Part shown: piece by piece, positions 45,778 through 54,846 of the stretch
Numbering within the stretch: position 1 is the stretch's first letter
Layout: each line of letters opens with the position of its first letter
Source of the DNA: an uncultured Lachnospiraceae bacterium
GTDB lineage: Bacteria; Bacillota; Clostridia; Lachnospirales; Lachnospiraceae
DNA length: 64,000 nt
Direction of reading: 5' to 3'
Assembly (NCBI GenBank): GCA_910578175.1
Contig: CAJTPF010000003.1
Coordinates: 62,001 to 126,000 of the forward strand
Program-made: the position numbers and the translations under genes
Notes under the pieces: generated by a model
Seen by the model: only the letters and a program-made list of their open reading frames with translations
Database searches by the model: none
What the model was told of the DNA's origin: nothing

Positions 45778-46854
45778 TTAATCTCCAAAACTAATGCCTA
45801 CAAGTTTGGCTTCATTAATAATGGAAGCATCCGGATTCACCATTTTAAGTTTGCCGGCAACTTCTTCCAAAGGCACTTTTACGATCTCACCATTTCTCAT
45901 ACCCACCATATAACCATAATCTTTATGCAGGATCAGTTTTGCCGCCGCTGCGCCGAATCTGGTAGATAATACGCGGTCGTATGCACATGGGCTTCCGCCT
46001 CTCTGTGTGTGTCCGGGTATCGTTACCCTGATTTCCTGACCGGTCTTTTCTTCTATCTTGGCGCCGATCTCATAGGAAACCGACGGATATTTTTTCGCCG
46101 CCTGCGCTCTTTTTTCTTTTAATTTCTTCTTCGGCAACGCCGCATCTTCTTTGGATATGGCCCCTTCCGCCACTGCCAGTATGGAAAAACTTTTGCCTTC
46201 CCTGGTTCTTTTCTCAATGGCTTCCACTACTTTATCGATATCATACGGAATCTCCGGCAGTAAAATGATATCCGCTCCGCTGGCAATTCCTGCATGCAGC
46301 GTCAGCCAGCCCACCTTGTGTCCCATTACTTCCACTATAAATACCCGTCCATGGGAAGCCGCAGTGGTATGAATACAGTCTATGGCGTTGGAAGCGATAT
46401 TCACTGCGCTCTGGAAACCAAAGGTAATATCTGTTCCCCAAATATCATTATCAATGGTTTTCGGCAAAGTGACTACATTTAACCCCTCTTCCCGCAGCAG
46501 ATTGGCCGTCTTATGGGTTCCGTTTCCGCCTAAGATGACCAGACATTCCAGTCCCAGTTTTTTATAATTGTCTTTCATGGCCTTCACCTTATCCAACCCG
46601 TTGGCATCCGGCGTACGCATTAGTTTAAAAGGCTGTCTGGAAGTACCGATTATGGTTCCGCCCTCTGTCAGTATTCCCGAGAAATCTCTGGTTTCCATTT
46701 TTCTGTAATTTCCGTAGATCAGACCTTTGTATCCCTCCAAAAATCCTATGATCTCCACATCTTTCAGATTTTCATACAGGGATTTTGCCACGCCTCTCAT
46801 GGAAGCGTTCAGGCTCTGACAGTCGCCGCCGCTTGTTAACATACCAATTCTCAT
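45778..46854 (-). CDS. pfkA: 6-phosphofructokinase
   Basis: The 358-residue product has TSGGDCQSLNASMRG (N-terminal loop), LGGNGTHKTANLL, LPKTIDNDIWGTD with the catalytic Asp, EVMGHKVGWL and GHTQRGGSPCAYDR. It phosphorylates fructose-6-phosphate. The position equal to E. coli Gly104 is Gly, which favours ATP over pyrophosphate, but Gly124 is Lys (PKTIDND) and Asp103 is Asn. That places it with the long, mixed-type PFK subgroup. ATG 46854 follows AGGTGG; the frame runs open further upstream. It sits between SRP RNA and dnaX. Confidence 0.93.
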   Translation of the reverse strand: MRIGMLTSGGDCQSLNASMRGVAKSLYENLKDVEIIGFLEGYKGLIYGNYRKMETRDFSGILTEGGTIIGTSRQPFKLMRTPDANGLDKVKAMKDNYKKLGLECLVILGGNGTHKTANLLREEGLNVVTLPKTIDNDIWGTDITFGFQSAVNIASNAIDCIHTTAASHGRVFIVEVMGHKVGWLTLHAGIASGADIILLPEIPYDIDKVVEAIEKRTREGKSFSILAVAEGAISKEDAALPKKKLKEKRAQAAKKYPSVSYEIGAKIEEKTGQEIRVTIPGHTQRGGSPCAYDRVLSTRFGAAAAKLILHKDYGYMVGMRNGEIVKVPLEEVAGKLKMVNPDASIINEAKLVGISFGD

Positions 46855-46885
46855 AGAAATACCACCTTTCCTATTATTCATTTTA

Positions 46886-46921
46886 GTAAAAAACCACTTT
46901 AAACATGACTGTCTAAAGTGG
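46886..46921 (-). terminator. Terminator of the SRP RNA gene
   Basis: CCACTTTAA (46894-46902) pairs with TAAAGTGG (46914-46921). On the minus strand T6 follows. It lies 20 bases after the SRP RNA 3' end and 30 bases before the pfkA start. Confidence 0.8.
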
Positions 46922-46939
46922 CAGATATATCTTTTAAAT

Positions 46940-47201
46940 CCGTGCATTCTGCTTTGTATACAGCTCATAAGCGTTACCTCTACAGTTAACTCGGCCCAGG
47001 CTGCCTCACGTCACACAGGAGGTTCTATTTAGTGCTGCTTCATTCCTGACCTGACACGATTCATAGATTCCTGTTGCGTAAGACCTGAACGTCAACGCCA
47101 CTTATAAAGGGCAGCCCTACAAGATATATCCGACACAGAACATCACCCCTGCTAGAGCGGATTGCAGGTATAGGGCACCGCTATCTCCCCGGCTAGCACG
47201 G
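46940..47201 (-). ncRNA. ffs: Signal recognition particle RNA, large bacterial type
   Basis: The minus strand holds the conserved SRP domain IV apical sequence CAGGTCAGGAATGAAGCAGC (47036-47055 region) and, at the 5' side, the Alu domain motif GCCGGGGAGATAGCGGTGCC and CCTGCAATCCGCT. The ends close with CCGTGC (47201) and GCACGG (46940), giving about 262 nt, the size of Gram-positive scRNA. It targets ribosomes making membrane proteins together with Ffh. Confidence 0.93.
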
Positions 47202-47232
47202 AAGCTTTCTAACATATTTAAAATGCCCTTAA

Positions 47233-47261
47233 AGTATAACTAAAATATAGGGAAAAGTCAA
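47233..47261 (-). promoter_or_regulatory. SRP RNA promoter
   Basis: On the minus strand TTGACT (47256-47261), 17 bases, TATACT (47233-47238). Predicted start about 47226, some 25 bases before the mature 5' end. Confidence 0.8.
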
Positions 47262-47286
47262 GGTATAGTGACGGAATTGTAACACT

Positions 47287-47727
47287 TTATTTCTTTGATT
47301 CCCGAAGCCTTTTAAAAAATCCGCTGAGCATCCGGCTGCATTCCTCTTCCATCAGTCCCCTGTCTATTTCTACCTGATGATTAAACTGTCTGATATCCAA
47401 AAGGTTCAACACGGAACCCGCACACCCTGCCTTTGGATTCATACAGGCTATATAAACTTTTTTTATGCGGGACTGTACGATTGCCCCCGCACACATCTGA
47501 CATGGTTCCAGGGTAATATACATCTCGCAATCCTCCAGACGCCAGTCCCCCAGTTTCTTAGACGCCTTTCGTATGGCATTTAACTCGGCATGGGACAGGG
47601 TATTTTTGTCTATATTTCTCCGGTTATATCCCCGGGCAATGATCTTATCTTCGCTTACGATCACACAGCCGATCGGTACTTCATTTAACAGCTCTGCTTT
47701 CCTTGCCTGTTTTATGGCTTCCTTCAT
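47287..47727 (-). CDS. tadA: tRNA-specific adenosine deaminase TadA
   Basis: The 146-residue protein deaminates A34 to inosine in tRNA-Arg. It has the zinc and catalytic motifs HAELNAIRKA and EPCQMCAGAIVQSRI, the NEVPIGCVIV N-terminal strand, and ACMNPKAGCAGSVLNLL. ATG 47727 (MKEAIKQARKAE) matches the family start; the frame is open to 47823, and earlier starts cannot be excluded. It lies next to SRP RNA and the dnaX block, as in B. subtilis. Confidence 0.94.
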   Translation of the reverse strand: MKEAIKQARKAELLNEVPIGCVIVSEDKIIARGYNRRNIDKNTLSHAELNAIRKASKKLGDWRLEDCEMYITLEPCQMCAGAIVQSRIKKVYIACMNPKAGCAGSVLNLLDIRQFNHQVEIDRGLMEEECSRMLSGFFKRLRESKK

Positions 47728-47980
47728 ATATTTTATCTTCCCGGTTCCGGAATATACTGTTCTTTCTTTATCTTGCATCTTTATTACCATATCTATCACA
47801 GAACAGTCTGTGATACCGCCCAAATAATCAGACCGAAAGAAGGGCTTGTCTTTACCTTTCTCTTTAAATTTCTTCCGGCCCGGTCTCTCTGCATCTCCTG
47901 GTCTTCCTTTGATCGTGTCATCCGACCTTTTAAATAAATATTATATCATACAATATTTTCACCACACAAGAATTATTTCA

Positions 47981-48009
47981 TTGCCGTTTTTATCGCAGAA
48001 TAGTATAAT
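47981..48009 (+). promoter_or_regulatory. Promoter of the GNAT gene
   Basis: TTGCCG (47981-47986), 17 bases, and a perfect TATAAT (48004-48009), 36 bases upstream of the start codon. Confidence 0.7.
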
Positions 48010-48044
48010 AGCGGTACAGGAATAAATTACATTGGAGGAATTCT

Positions 48045-48599
48045 GTGAATTTTCTTTACGAAACGCCACGTTTACATCTTAAAGTACTAAATGAAAATCA
48101 TGCGGCGGATGTGCTGGATTTTCTTCAAAAAAATAAGGCTTTCTTTGAGCCCTTTGAAGCCCAAAAAAAGCCTTCTTATTATACGTTATCCTATCAGACT
48201 GAAAATCTGAAAGCAGAATATAATGCCTTTTTAAAAACAAAATATGTTCGATTTTATGTCTTCCGCAAAGATGCTCCGAATCAGATCATCGGCACAATAT
48301 CTTTCAGCAACCTGTTGGCATTTCCGTATTCCACAGCTACCCTCGGATATAAATTCGCCTTTGCACACCAGCATATGGGATACGCTACCGAAGCCGTAGC
48401 CGCCGCCTGCCATGCTATGTTCAAAGATGCCTGCTTTCACAGGCTTGAAGCTTTTGTACTTCCAGACAACCTGCCTTCCTGTCATGTTCTGGAACGGATC
48501 GGATTTGACTTAGAAGGTCTGTGTCGCGGCGCCATCAATATAAACGGAATCTACCGGGACCATTATAAATTTGCTCTGCTTAATTCTTTACAATCCTGA
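48045..48599 (+). CDS. GNAT acetyltransferase, RimJ/RimL type
   Basis: The protein has 184 residues. It starts with GTG after GGAGGAATTCT. It has the RimJ-like N-terminus ETPRLHLKVLNENHAADVLDFL, the acetyl-CoA pyrophosphate region GYKFAFAHQHMGYATEAVAAACHAMF, and LEAFVLPDNLPSCHVLERIGFDLEG. The target amine (protein N-terminus or small molecule) is unknown. It is a lone plus-strand gene with its own promoter. Confidence 0.9.
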   Translation: MNFLYETPRLHLKVLNENHAADVLDFLQKNKAFFEPFEAQKKPSYYTLSYQTENLKAEYNAFLKTKYVRFYVFRKDAPNQIIGTISFSNLLAFPYSTATLGYKFAFAHQHMGYATEAVAAACHAMFKDACFHRLEAFVLPDNLPSCHVLERIGFDLEGLCRGAININGIYRDHYKFALLNSLQS

Positions 48600-48609
48600 C
48601 TGAATCCGG

Positions 48610-49695
48610 TTATAATCCGAAGTTTTCAATTGCATCTTTTCCAATGGGAACTCTTGTATCCATACTCTTTAATACATCATATATCTGAATGGTATTATAG
48701 ATGTTGCTGTCTTCCAAATCATATATTCTGTTATTATGAAATCCCAATACCATAGGTCTTAAGATATCATTCTGATTCTCCCGGATGACCAGCCCTCTTT
48801 CCCCGCTGGTAAGTTCCACACACACACCGGGATTCAGAATATTTATGCCTCTTAGCAAACCTCCTACCATTCTGGCTTCAAATTTATCTTTGTGATTGAT
48901 CAGATACCGTACGGTCGCCACATCCGAATAAGGTTCTCCCGTCAGACCCATGGAAGTCATGGAATCAAACACATCCGCTACCCGTAATACCCTCGTTCCA
49001 TCCAGGATCTTTGCTTCCGGTTTATTCTTGCCGGAGATTTCCCGTATATTCTGGGCAATCATAATCCTCGTCAGGGACGGAATATCAAAGTCCTGCTGTA
49101 TCAGTTCATTTCCGTCAATTTCACACTTACTTACCACGTAAGCATCTTCTTCTGAAAGCTTCGCACCCTTTTTCAATATTTCCACTGGTATCATCGCTTT
49201 GCCGATTTCGTGCAGCAAAGCGGCAGTCACAATATTAATCTGTTCCATATACGACATATTTAACTGGGCAGAAATGATCGCTGAAAGTATCGCCACATTC
49301 AGGGAATGTTTATAGACATAATCTTCCGGACTCCTCAGAGATTTCAGGAAATTAATCTTATGATTTGATTTTCCGTAATTGCTGATGATTTTGGATGATA
49401 ACTGCTCTACTTTCTTTGCTCCCTTATGGTCAATGATCAGATCCAACTGTTCCTTCAGTGCAAGAACAGACATAGCCTGGAAACGTTCAAACTCCCGGTC
49501 TTCCTCCGACATCTCCTGAGCCGGCTCTGTGGGCTCTAAAATATAAACACCGAGAAGTCCGAAGTTTTTAATACTGTTTACACCCTGTCTCGTCAGCTTC
49601 GTATTGATATCATACAGCAATACGCCTGACTTATTATATACCGGACGTCCTAACCGCATACCTTTTTTTAATTCTTCATTTCTTATGAATTTCAT
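48610..49695 (-). CDS. Degenerate HD-GYP-like protein
   Basis: The protein has 361 residues. An N-terminal domain (ELKKGMRLGRPVYNKSGVLL) is followed by an HD fold: DYVYKHSLNVAILSAIIS, ALLHEIGKAMIPVEIL, RVLRVADVFDSMTS. The metal dyad that is HD in active cyclic-di-GMP phosphodiesterases reads HE, and the HHExxDGxGYP motif is replaced by MIAQNIREISGKNK. It is therefore probably a binding or scaffold protein. AAGGAGG precedes the ATG, and a GGTTAT-GA-ATAACC palindrome lies between them. Confidence 0.85.
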   Translation of the reverse strand: MKFIRNEELKKGMRLGRPVYNKSGVLLYDINTKLTRQGVNSIKNFGLLGVYILEPTEPAQEMSEEDREFERFQAMSVLALKEQLDLIIDHKGAKKVEQLSSKIISNYGKSNHKINFLKSLRSPEDYVYKHSLNVAILSAIISAQLNMSYMEQINIVTAALLHEIGKAMIPVEILKKGAKLSEEDAYVVSKCEIDGNELIQQDFDIPSLTRIMIAQNIREISGKNKPEAKILDGTRVLRVADVFDSMTSMGLTGEPYSDVATVRYLINHKDKFEARMVGGLLRGINILNPGVCVELTSGERGLVIRENQNDILRPMVLGFHNNRIYDLEDSNIYNTIQIYDVLKSMDTRVPIGKDAIENFGL

Positions 49696-49747
49696 GGTTA
49701 TGAATAACCTCCTTTGTCCCGATCCATAAAATTTTCTGTTTCGTTTG

Positions 49748-50944
49748 TTACAAATACATGCACCAATATCCGAAATTCATCGTTCCGTTTCTTCTATTTC
49801 CTTCAAATTCCGTAAATCCAAACATTCTGGCCATCGTCTGCTCTTTCTGATGATACAGGCCCGGTACCCCGATAAGATATCTTTTTGTGCCGTTCATAAT
49901 CTTTTCACAGAGAATCAGATATCTGTAATTATAATATCCATGCAGCATAAAACTGTTATTACAAAGCTGCCAGTATTTCTTCGGCAGATAAGAAATATCA
50001 TGAGGTGTTATCTTAATACATTCCCCATCTATTTCGTTTAATCTGACTTTCGGATAACATCCTGAAAGAACCTGGAAAAAATTCTTTTCTTCGTTCTTTT
50101 CATTTTCTACTTTTTCAGAATCCGGAGCCGCCATATCACAGCAGCCGGCTGATTCCTGTCTGTCACCCTGTTTTTTCATAGTTTCCGTATTGTCGGATAT
50201 TTCCGGCTCATTTACGGCGCTGGCGGCCACAGGCTCCGTCTTCTCCGACTCTGTTTCCCTTAACTCCTGTTCTGTCAGTTCATTTGCCGGCGGCTCCTGA
50301 TCTCTCCCAATCGCTGCTGCCTGACTTTCTATCTTAGTTTCAGATTCTGCTTCCGATATGTGCACCGGCAATTCTTCTGCTGATTCCCTGATCATCTGAT
50401 TTAAAGATACATCTGCTACCTTCTCATATTCCTCTTCTCCGATATATGCCACATGCAGTTCCGAATTCCGATTATGTAGTATATTTTCGATTTTTCCGGT
50501 TTTTATGCCCGTATCACGAATCGGTTCTTCGTTTTGAAATGCTTCAACCTCAATAGGTATATCGTCCCATTCAGACGCATAAATAAGATTTAACGACTTT
50601 TTATTTTTAAAAAAAGCCGGGCTGCAGATAAAAATTCCGGATAACCTTTCCAGTTCTCCACCAAACAGATCGAGATTCCTGTTTATCTTTATCATGCTGC
50701 TGCCCTTCACTATCCTCATCTGCTCTAAATAATATTTATTTATTGCTGACTGGTTCCGGCTGAAAAAATAGACTTCCATCATATTGTCATCCGTCTCATT
50801 CAGAAGCTCTTCTGCAAACCGAACGGAAAGACTGATCCTGCATACTCCGTTTCTGGATTCTATTTTTGCAAATCCGGCGTTTTTCCCCTTTACTCCTTTT
50901 TCATATGAATATATATATGAAATAAGCCTCTTATATTCCCCCAT
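49748..50944 (-). CDS. DUF6128-like protein of Lachnospiraceae
   Basis: The 398-residue product has no signal or membrane segment. The N-terminal 160 residues are conserved-looking (YKRLISYIYSYEKGVKGKNAGF, CRISLSVRFAE, EVYFFSRNQ), followed by an acidic low-complexity linker (190-300) and a C-terminal domain (FFQVLSGCYPKVRLNE, YYNYRYLILCEKI, YLIGVPGLYHQKEQTMARMF, NFGYWCMYL). This two-end layout matches proteins labelled DUF6128, a name from memory. Function is unknown. Confidence 0.7.
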   Translation of the reverse strand: MGEYKRLISYIYSYEKGVKGKNAGFAKIESRNGVCRISLSVRFAEELLNETDDNMMEVYFFSRNQSAINKYYLEQMRIVKGSSMIKINRNLDLFGGELERLSGIFICSPAFFKNKKSLNLIYASEWDDIPIEVEAFQNEEPIRDTGIKTGKIENILHNRNSELHVAYIGEEEYEKVADVSLNQMIRESAEELPVHISEAESETKIESQAAAIGRDQEPPANELTEQELRETESEKTEPVAASAVNEPEISDNTETMKKQGDRQESAGCCDMAAPDSEKVENEKNEEKNFFQVLSGCYPKVRLNEIDGECIKITPHDISYLPKKYWQLCNNSFMLHGYYNYRYLILCEKIMNGTKRYLIGVPGLYHQKEQTMARMFGFTEFEGNRRNGTMNFGYWCMYL

Positions 50945-51016
50945 CTGACTAATCCCCTTTCAATCACTTCATAAGCCGCCTTTTTAATTCATTCTATGTG
51001 TAACCGAAAGGATATA

Positions 51017-51880
51017 TTACAACTGATTCAGTTCATCTGAGAATTTTGCAAATTGTTCCAGCGTCAGCGCTTCTCCTCTTACGTTCTCCTTTTGCCCGAT
51101 CTTTGCCAGCGCCGCCCCAATCTGTTCTTTGGTATAAGATAGACCGGAAGCATTATTTAAACTGTTCATCATCGTCTTTCTCCTCTGATTAAAGGAAGCC
51201 CGGATAATCTTAAACAACAGTTCTTCATTATTCACGACAATCGGTGGAATCTGATACCGGCTCAGCCGGACGACTGCAGACCCCACATTTGGTCTTGGCA
51301 TAAAACAATTTGGCGGGACTATGGCTACGATTTCCGGTCTGGCATAATACTGTACGGCCAGAGACAGAGCACCGTAATCCTTGGTTCCCGGCCCTGCTTT
51401 CATTCTGTCCGCAACTTCCTTTTGCACCATGACCGTTATACTGTCTAACGGTACTTTACTTTCAAACAAACCCATGATAATAGGCGTTGTGATATAATAT
51501 GGCAGATTTGCCACTACTTTTATTGGTTTTCCGTTATTTTTTTCCTGTACAAGACGGTTAATATCCACTTTCAGAATGTCTTCATTCAGTACGCTTACAT
51601 TGGAGTATCCGCTTAAGGTTTCTTTCAGAATCGGAATCAATGCCCGGTCTATTTCTACAGCAACTACTTCTCCTGCATTTTCACACAGATACTGGGTCAT
51701 GGTACCAATGCCCGGTCCTATTTCCAACACCATATCCTCTTTGGTAATACCGGCTTCCTTAATAATCTTATCTAACACATGCGTATCGATCAAAAAGTTT
51801 TGTCCAAATTTTTTCTGAAAATGAAAATTATATTTTTGTAGAATTTCTATTGTATTTTTCGGTATTCCTAAAGAAGCCAT
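51017..51880 (-). CDS. ksgA: 16S rRNA dimethyladenosine transferase RsmA/KsgA
   Basis: The 287-residue protein dimethylates A1518/A1519 of 16S rRNA. Visible: KKFGQNFLIDTHVLDKI, SAM motif LEIGPGIGTMTQYL, VVAVEIDRALIP, and NLPYYITTPIIM (the NLPY catalytic motif). It follows the TatD gene directly, ATG at 51880 near the tatD stop at 51882, as in the conserved tatD-ksgA pair. Confidence 0.97.
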   Translation of the reverse strand: MASLGIPKNTIEILQKYNFHFQKKFGQNFLIDTHVLDKIIKEAGITKEDMVLEIGPGIGTMTQYLCENAGEVVAVEIDRALIPILKETLSGYSNVSVLNEDILKVDINRLVQEKNNGKPIKVVANLPYYITTPIIMGLFESKVPLDSITVMVQKEVADRMKAGPGTKDYGALSLAVQYYARPEIVAIVPPNCFMPRPNVGSAVVRLSRYQIPPIVVNNEELLFKIIRASFNQRRKTMMNSLNNASGLSYTKEQIGAALAKIGQKENVRGEALTLEQFAKFSDELNQL

Positions 51881-51881
51881 T

Positions 51882-52697
51882 TTATTCTCCTAACTGCTTT
51901 CTCCCTAATTGATACATTTTCAATGCATTTTCACAGGTAATCCGGATAATGTCTTCCTTCTGTCTTCCCAATAATTCTGCCATCCGTTCGGCAACATAAT
52001 GAATTCTGGAAGAATCATTTCTTTTTCCCCGAAAAGGCTCCGGCGATAAATACGGACAATCTGTTTCAAGTACTATCCTGTTTAACGGTAGCGCCGCCAC
52101 CGACTCCGCAAGTTTTTTTCCGTTGTTAAATGTAAGCACGCCTCCGACTCCGATATGATAACCCATCGCCGCATATTCTAACGCCAGTTCCCTGCTATAT
52201 GAATAGCAATGAATCACACCGCCTGAAAGCCTGTCGGTATACTTCTTTATTATATCCATTGTATCTTTTGCCGCCTCCCGGCTGTGAATGATCACTGGCA
52301 TCTTCAGTTCCGCTGCCAGATCAAGCTGGGCCTCAAACCAGTATTTTTGTGTTTTTTCGTCTGGTTCCATAAAATGATAATCCAGACCGATTTCACCAAC
52401 GGCAACCGATTTATCTTTTAATGCCATTGATTTTAATTCCTGCAGTGAGTCTTTTTTCAATTCTCCGGTCTCATTTGGATGAACCCCCACTGCTGCATAG
52501 ATAAAAGGATATCTTTCGGATAATTTTACGGACGAAGCAGATGAATCCAGGGAAGCGCCAACATTTACTATATATCCAATCCCCTGTCCGGCCATGGATC
52601 GCAATAAAACTTCCCTGTCACAGTCAAACTGTTGGTCATCATAATGCGCATGGGTATCAAAAATCAAGTCTGTTCTGAATTTTGCCTCCTGTATCAT
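51882..52697 (-). CDS. tatD: TatD family metal-dependent DNase
   Basis: The 271-residue TIM-barrel hydrolase has the metal ligands in IFDTHAHYDDQQFD, GEIGLDYHF, IIHSREA, GGVIHCYS and LETDCPYLSP. The TatD family excises DNA from 3' ends in repair or turnover. AGGAGAA precedes the ATG. Between metG and ksgA as in B. subtilis (yabD). Confidence 0.95.
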   Translation of the reverse strand: MIQEAKFRTDLIFDTHAHYDDQQFDCDREVLLRSMAGQGIGYIVNVGASLDSSASSVKLSERYPFIYAAVGVHPNETGELKKDSLQELKSMALKDKSVAVGEIGLDYHFMEPDEKTQKYWFEAQLDLAAELKMPVIIHSREAAKDTMDIIKKYTDRLSGGVIHCYSYSRELALEYAAMGYHIGVGGVLTFNNGKKLAESVAALPLNRIVLETDCPYLSPEPFRGKRNDSSRIHYVAERMAELLGRQKEDIIRITCENALKMYQLGRKQLGE

Positions 52698-52745
52698 AGC
52701 ATTTCTCCTATATCATCAATCAAATTTCTGTCTTCAGAATCTCTG

Positions 52746-54701
52746 TTAACAGATTTCTGAGCCTGCGATTATATCCTTATCCACAGTTAATACCGACAAG
52801 TGTCCCTCGTCATCTCCCGCTGCCAGAATCATTCCTTCCGACAGAAGGCCGCATAACTTAACAGGTTTCAGATTTGTAATGACTGCTACTTTTTTACCAA
52901 CCATTTCTTCCGGCGTATAGTGTAAGGCAATTCCGGATACGATCTGCCTTACCTCGGAACCGATCCGAATCTGGGATACCAAAAGCTTCTTGGCCTTCTT
53001 CACCCTCTCACATTGCAGTATCTCACCGACTCTTAACTGAACCCTGTCAAAATCATCCAGTGTGATCTCTTCTTTCGGCTCTACTTCCGGATATTTCGGC
53101 TCCTCTGTTTTTTCTTTCATCTGCTCTACTTTTTCCAGAATTTCATTTACGTCCTGTCTGGCAAATAAAATTTCCGGCGATCCGGTAACTTTTGATCCTG
53201 AAACATATTTTCCAAAACTATCCATATCATCAAATTCTCTGCACGAAGCATTTAACTGGGATAATATTTTCTTTGATGTTTCCGGCATAAACGGTTCCAG
53301 CAAGCCTGCGCCTATACTGATACTTTCAACAAGATTATAAAGTACCGTAGCCAACCGGTCGGACTGGCTTTCATCCTTCGCCAATACCCATGGCATTGTT
53401 TCATCTATATATTTATTGCATCTTTTAAACAATATAAATATTTCCGAAATCGCATCCGCCACCCGAAGCTTATTCATTTTTTCTTCCACTTTTTTCGGGG
53501 TTTCCAATACCGTTTTTTTCAGATCTTCATCGAATCCGTCTTCCCCTGAAGCACCTTTATCCGATACGACACCATCGAAATATTTATTTGACATGGATAC
53601 CGTCCGGTTCACAAGATTTCCCAGGGTATTTGCCAGGTCGGAATTCACCCGTTCCGTTACCAGTTCCCATGAAACGATACCGTCATTGTCAAAAGGCATT
53701 TCATGTAATACAAAATATCTGACGGCATCTACGCCAAATAATTCCACCAGGTCATCTGCATAAATAACATTTCCCTTTGATTTACTCATTTTCCCGTCAT
53801 TCTGTATCAGCCATGGATGTCCAAACACCTGCTTCGGCAACGGAAGTCCCAACGCCATAAGCATGACCGGCCAGTAAATCGTATGAAACCTTAAGATATC
53901 TTTCCCGATCAGATGTAAATCTGCCGGCCAGAACTTTTCAAACAAATCTCCGCTGTTACCGTCCGCATCATATCCAAGACCGGTAATATAATTGGACAAA
54001 GCATCCACCCAGACATATACCACATGCTTTTCGTCAAAGGATACAGGTATCCCCCATTTAAAGGATGTTCTGGAAACGCATAAATCCTGTAAACCCGGCA
54101 ACAGAAAATTATTCATCATCTCATTTTTTCTGGATTCCGGCTGAATAAATTCAGGATGTGTATTGATATGCTCGATCAGACGGTCTGCATATTTGGAAAG
54201 CTTCAGGAAATATGCCTCTTCTCTTGCCGGCTGGCAATCACGTCCGCAATCCGGACATTTTCCATCCACAAGCTGCGATGTTGTAAAAAAAGATTCACAC
54301 GGGGTACAATACATTCCTTCATAATATCCCTTATAGATATCTCCCTGATCATATAATTTTTTAAATATTTTCTGGATCTGAAGTTCATGGTCCGGATCTG
54401 TGGTTCTGATAAACTTATCATAGGACGTATTCATCAAATCCCAGATATCCTTTATTTTTCCCGCCACGTCATCTACAAATTCCTTTGGTGTGATACCTGC
54501 CTCTTCTGCTTTTAATTCGATTTTTTGTCCATGCTCGTCCGTTCCTGTCTGAAAACGTACATCATATCCCTGTTTTCTCTTATACCTTACGATGCTGTCT
54601 GCCAGTACCACTTCATAAGTGTTTCCTATATGAGGTTTTCCCGAAGTATATGCGATCGCTGTTGTTAAATAATAAGGTTTGCCCTTGCATGTTTTACACA
54701 T
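52746..54701 (-). CDS. metG: Methionyl-tRNA synthetase
   Basis: The protein has 651 residues. HIGH-type motif in AYTSGKPHIGNTYEV, four-Cys zinc knuckle (CTPCESFF, CPDCGRDC), KMSKS in GKMSKSKGNVI, anticodon-domain WVDALSNYI region, and a C-terminal tRNA-binding domain (LDDFDRVQLRVGEILQCERV, LLSEGMILAAGD) that promotes dimerisation. GGAGATACGGAT precedes the ATG. It heads the metG-tatD-ksgA series. Confidence 0.97.
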   Translation of the reverse strand: MCKTCKGKPYYLTTAIAYTSGKPHIGNTYEVVLADSIVRYKRKQGYDVRFQTGTDEHGQKIELKAEEAGITPKEFVDDVAGKIKDIWDLMNTSYDKFIRTTDPDHELQIQKIFKKLYDQGDIYKGYYEGMYCTPCESFFTTSQLVDGKCPDCGRDCQPAREEAYFLKLSKYADRLIEHINTHPEFIQPESRKNEMMNNFLLPGLQDLCVSRTSFKWGIPVSFDEKHVVYVWVDALSNYITGLGYDADGNSGDLFEKFWPADLHLIGKDILRFHTIYWPVMLMALGLPLPKQVFGHPWLIQNDGKMSKSKGNVIYADDLVELFGVDAVRYFVLHEMPFDNDGIVSWELVTERVNSDLANTLGNLVNRTVSMSNKYFDGVVSDKGASGEDGFDEDLKKTVLETPKKVEEKMNKLRVADAISEIFILFKRCNKYIDETMPWVLAKDESQSDRLATVLYNLVESISIGAGLLEPFMPETSKKILSQLNASCREFDDMDSFGKYVSGSKVTGSPEILFARQDVNEILEKVEQMKEKTEEPKYPEVEPKEEITLDDFDRVQLRVGEILQCERVKKAKKLLVSQIRIGSEVRQIVSGIALHYTPEEMVGKKVAVITNLKPVKLCGLLSEGMILAAGDDEGHLSVLTVDKDIIAGSEIC

Positions 54702-54769
54702 ATCCGTATCTCCTTTATTTCAATCTGATTTTTTCATTCTATACTATTCCTTTGACATTCCAAAAACAA

Positions 54770-54811
54770 AAAATGCCATTTCACATTATATTACCTTTAA
54801 ATGCATTTTTT
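54770..54811 (-). terminator. Terminator-like hairpin after the DUF5704-like gene
   Basis: AAAAATGCCATTT (54770-54782) nearly complements AAATGCATTTTT (54799-54810), with one bulged base. T runs follow on the minus strand. It lies between the DUF5704-like gene and metG. Confidence 0.55.
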
Positions 54812-54846
54812 TTCAAGTATTCCATGAATGTTTTTGGATAAAAAAC

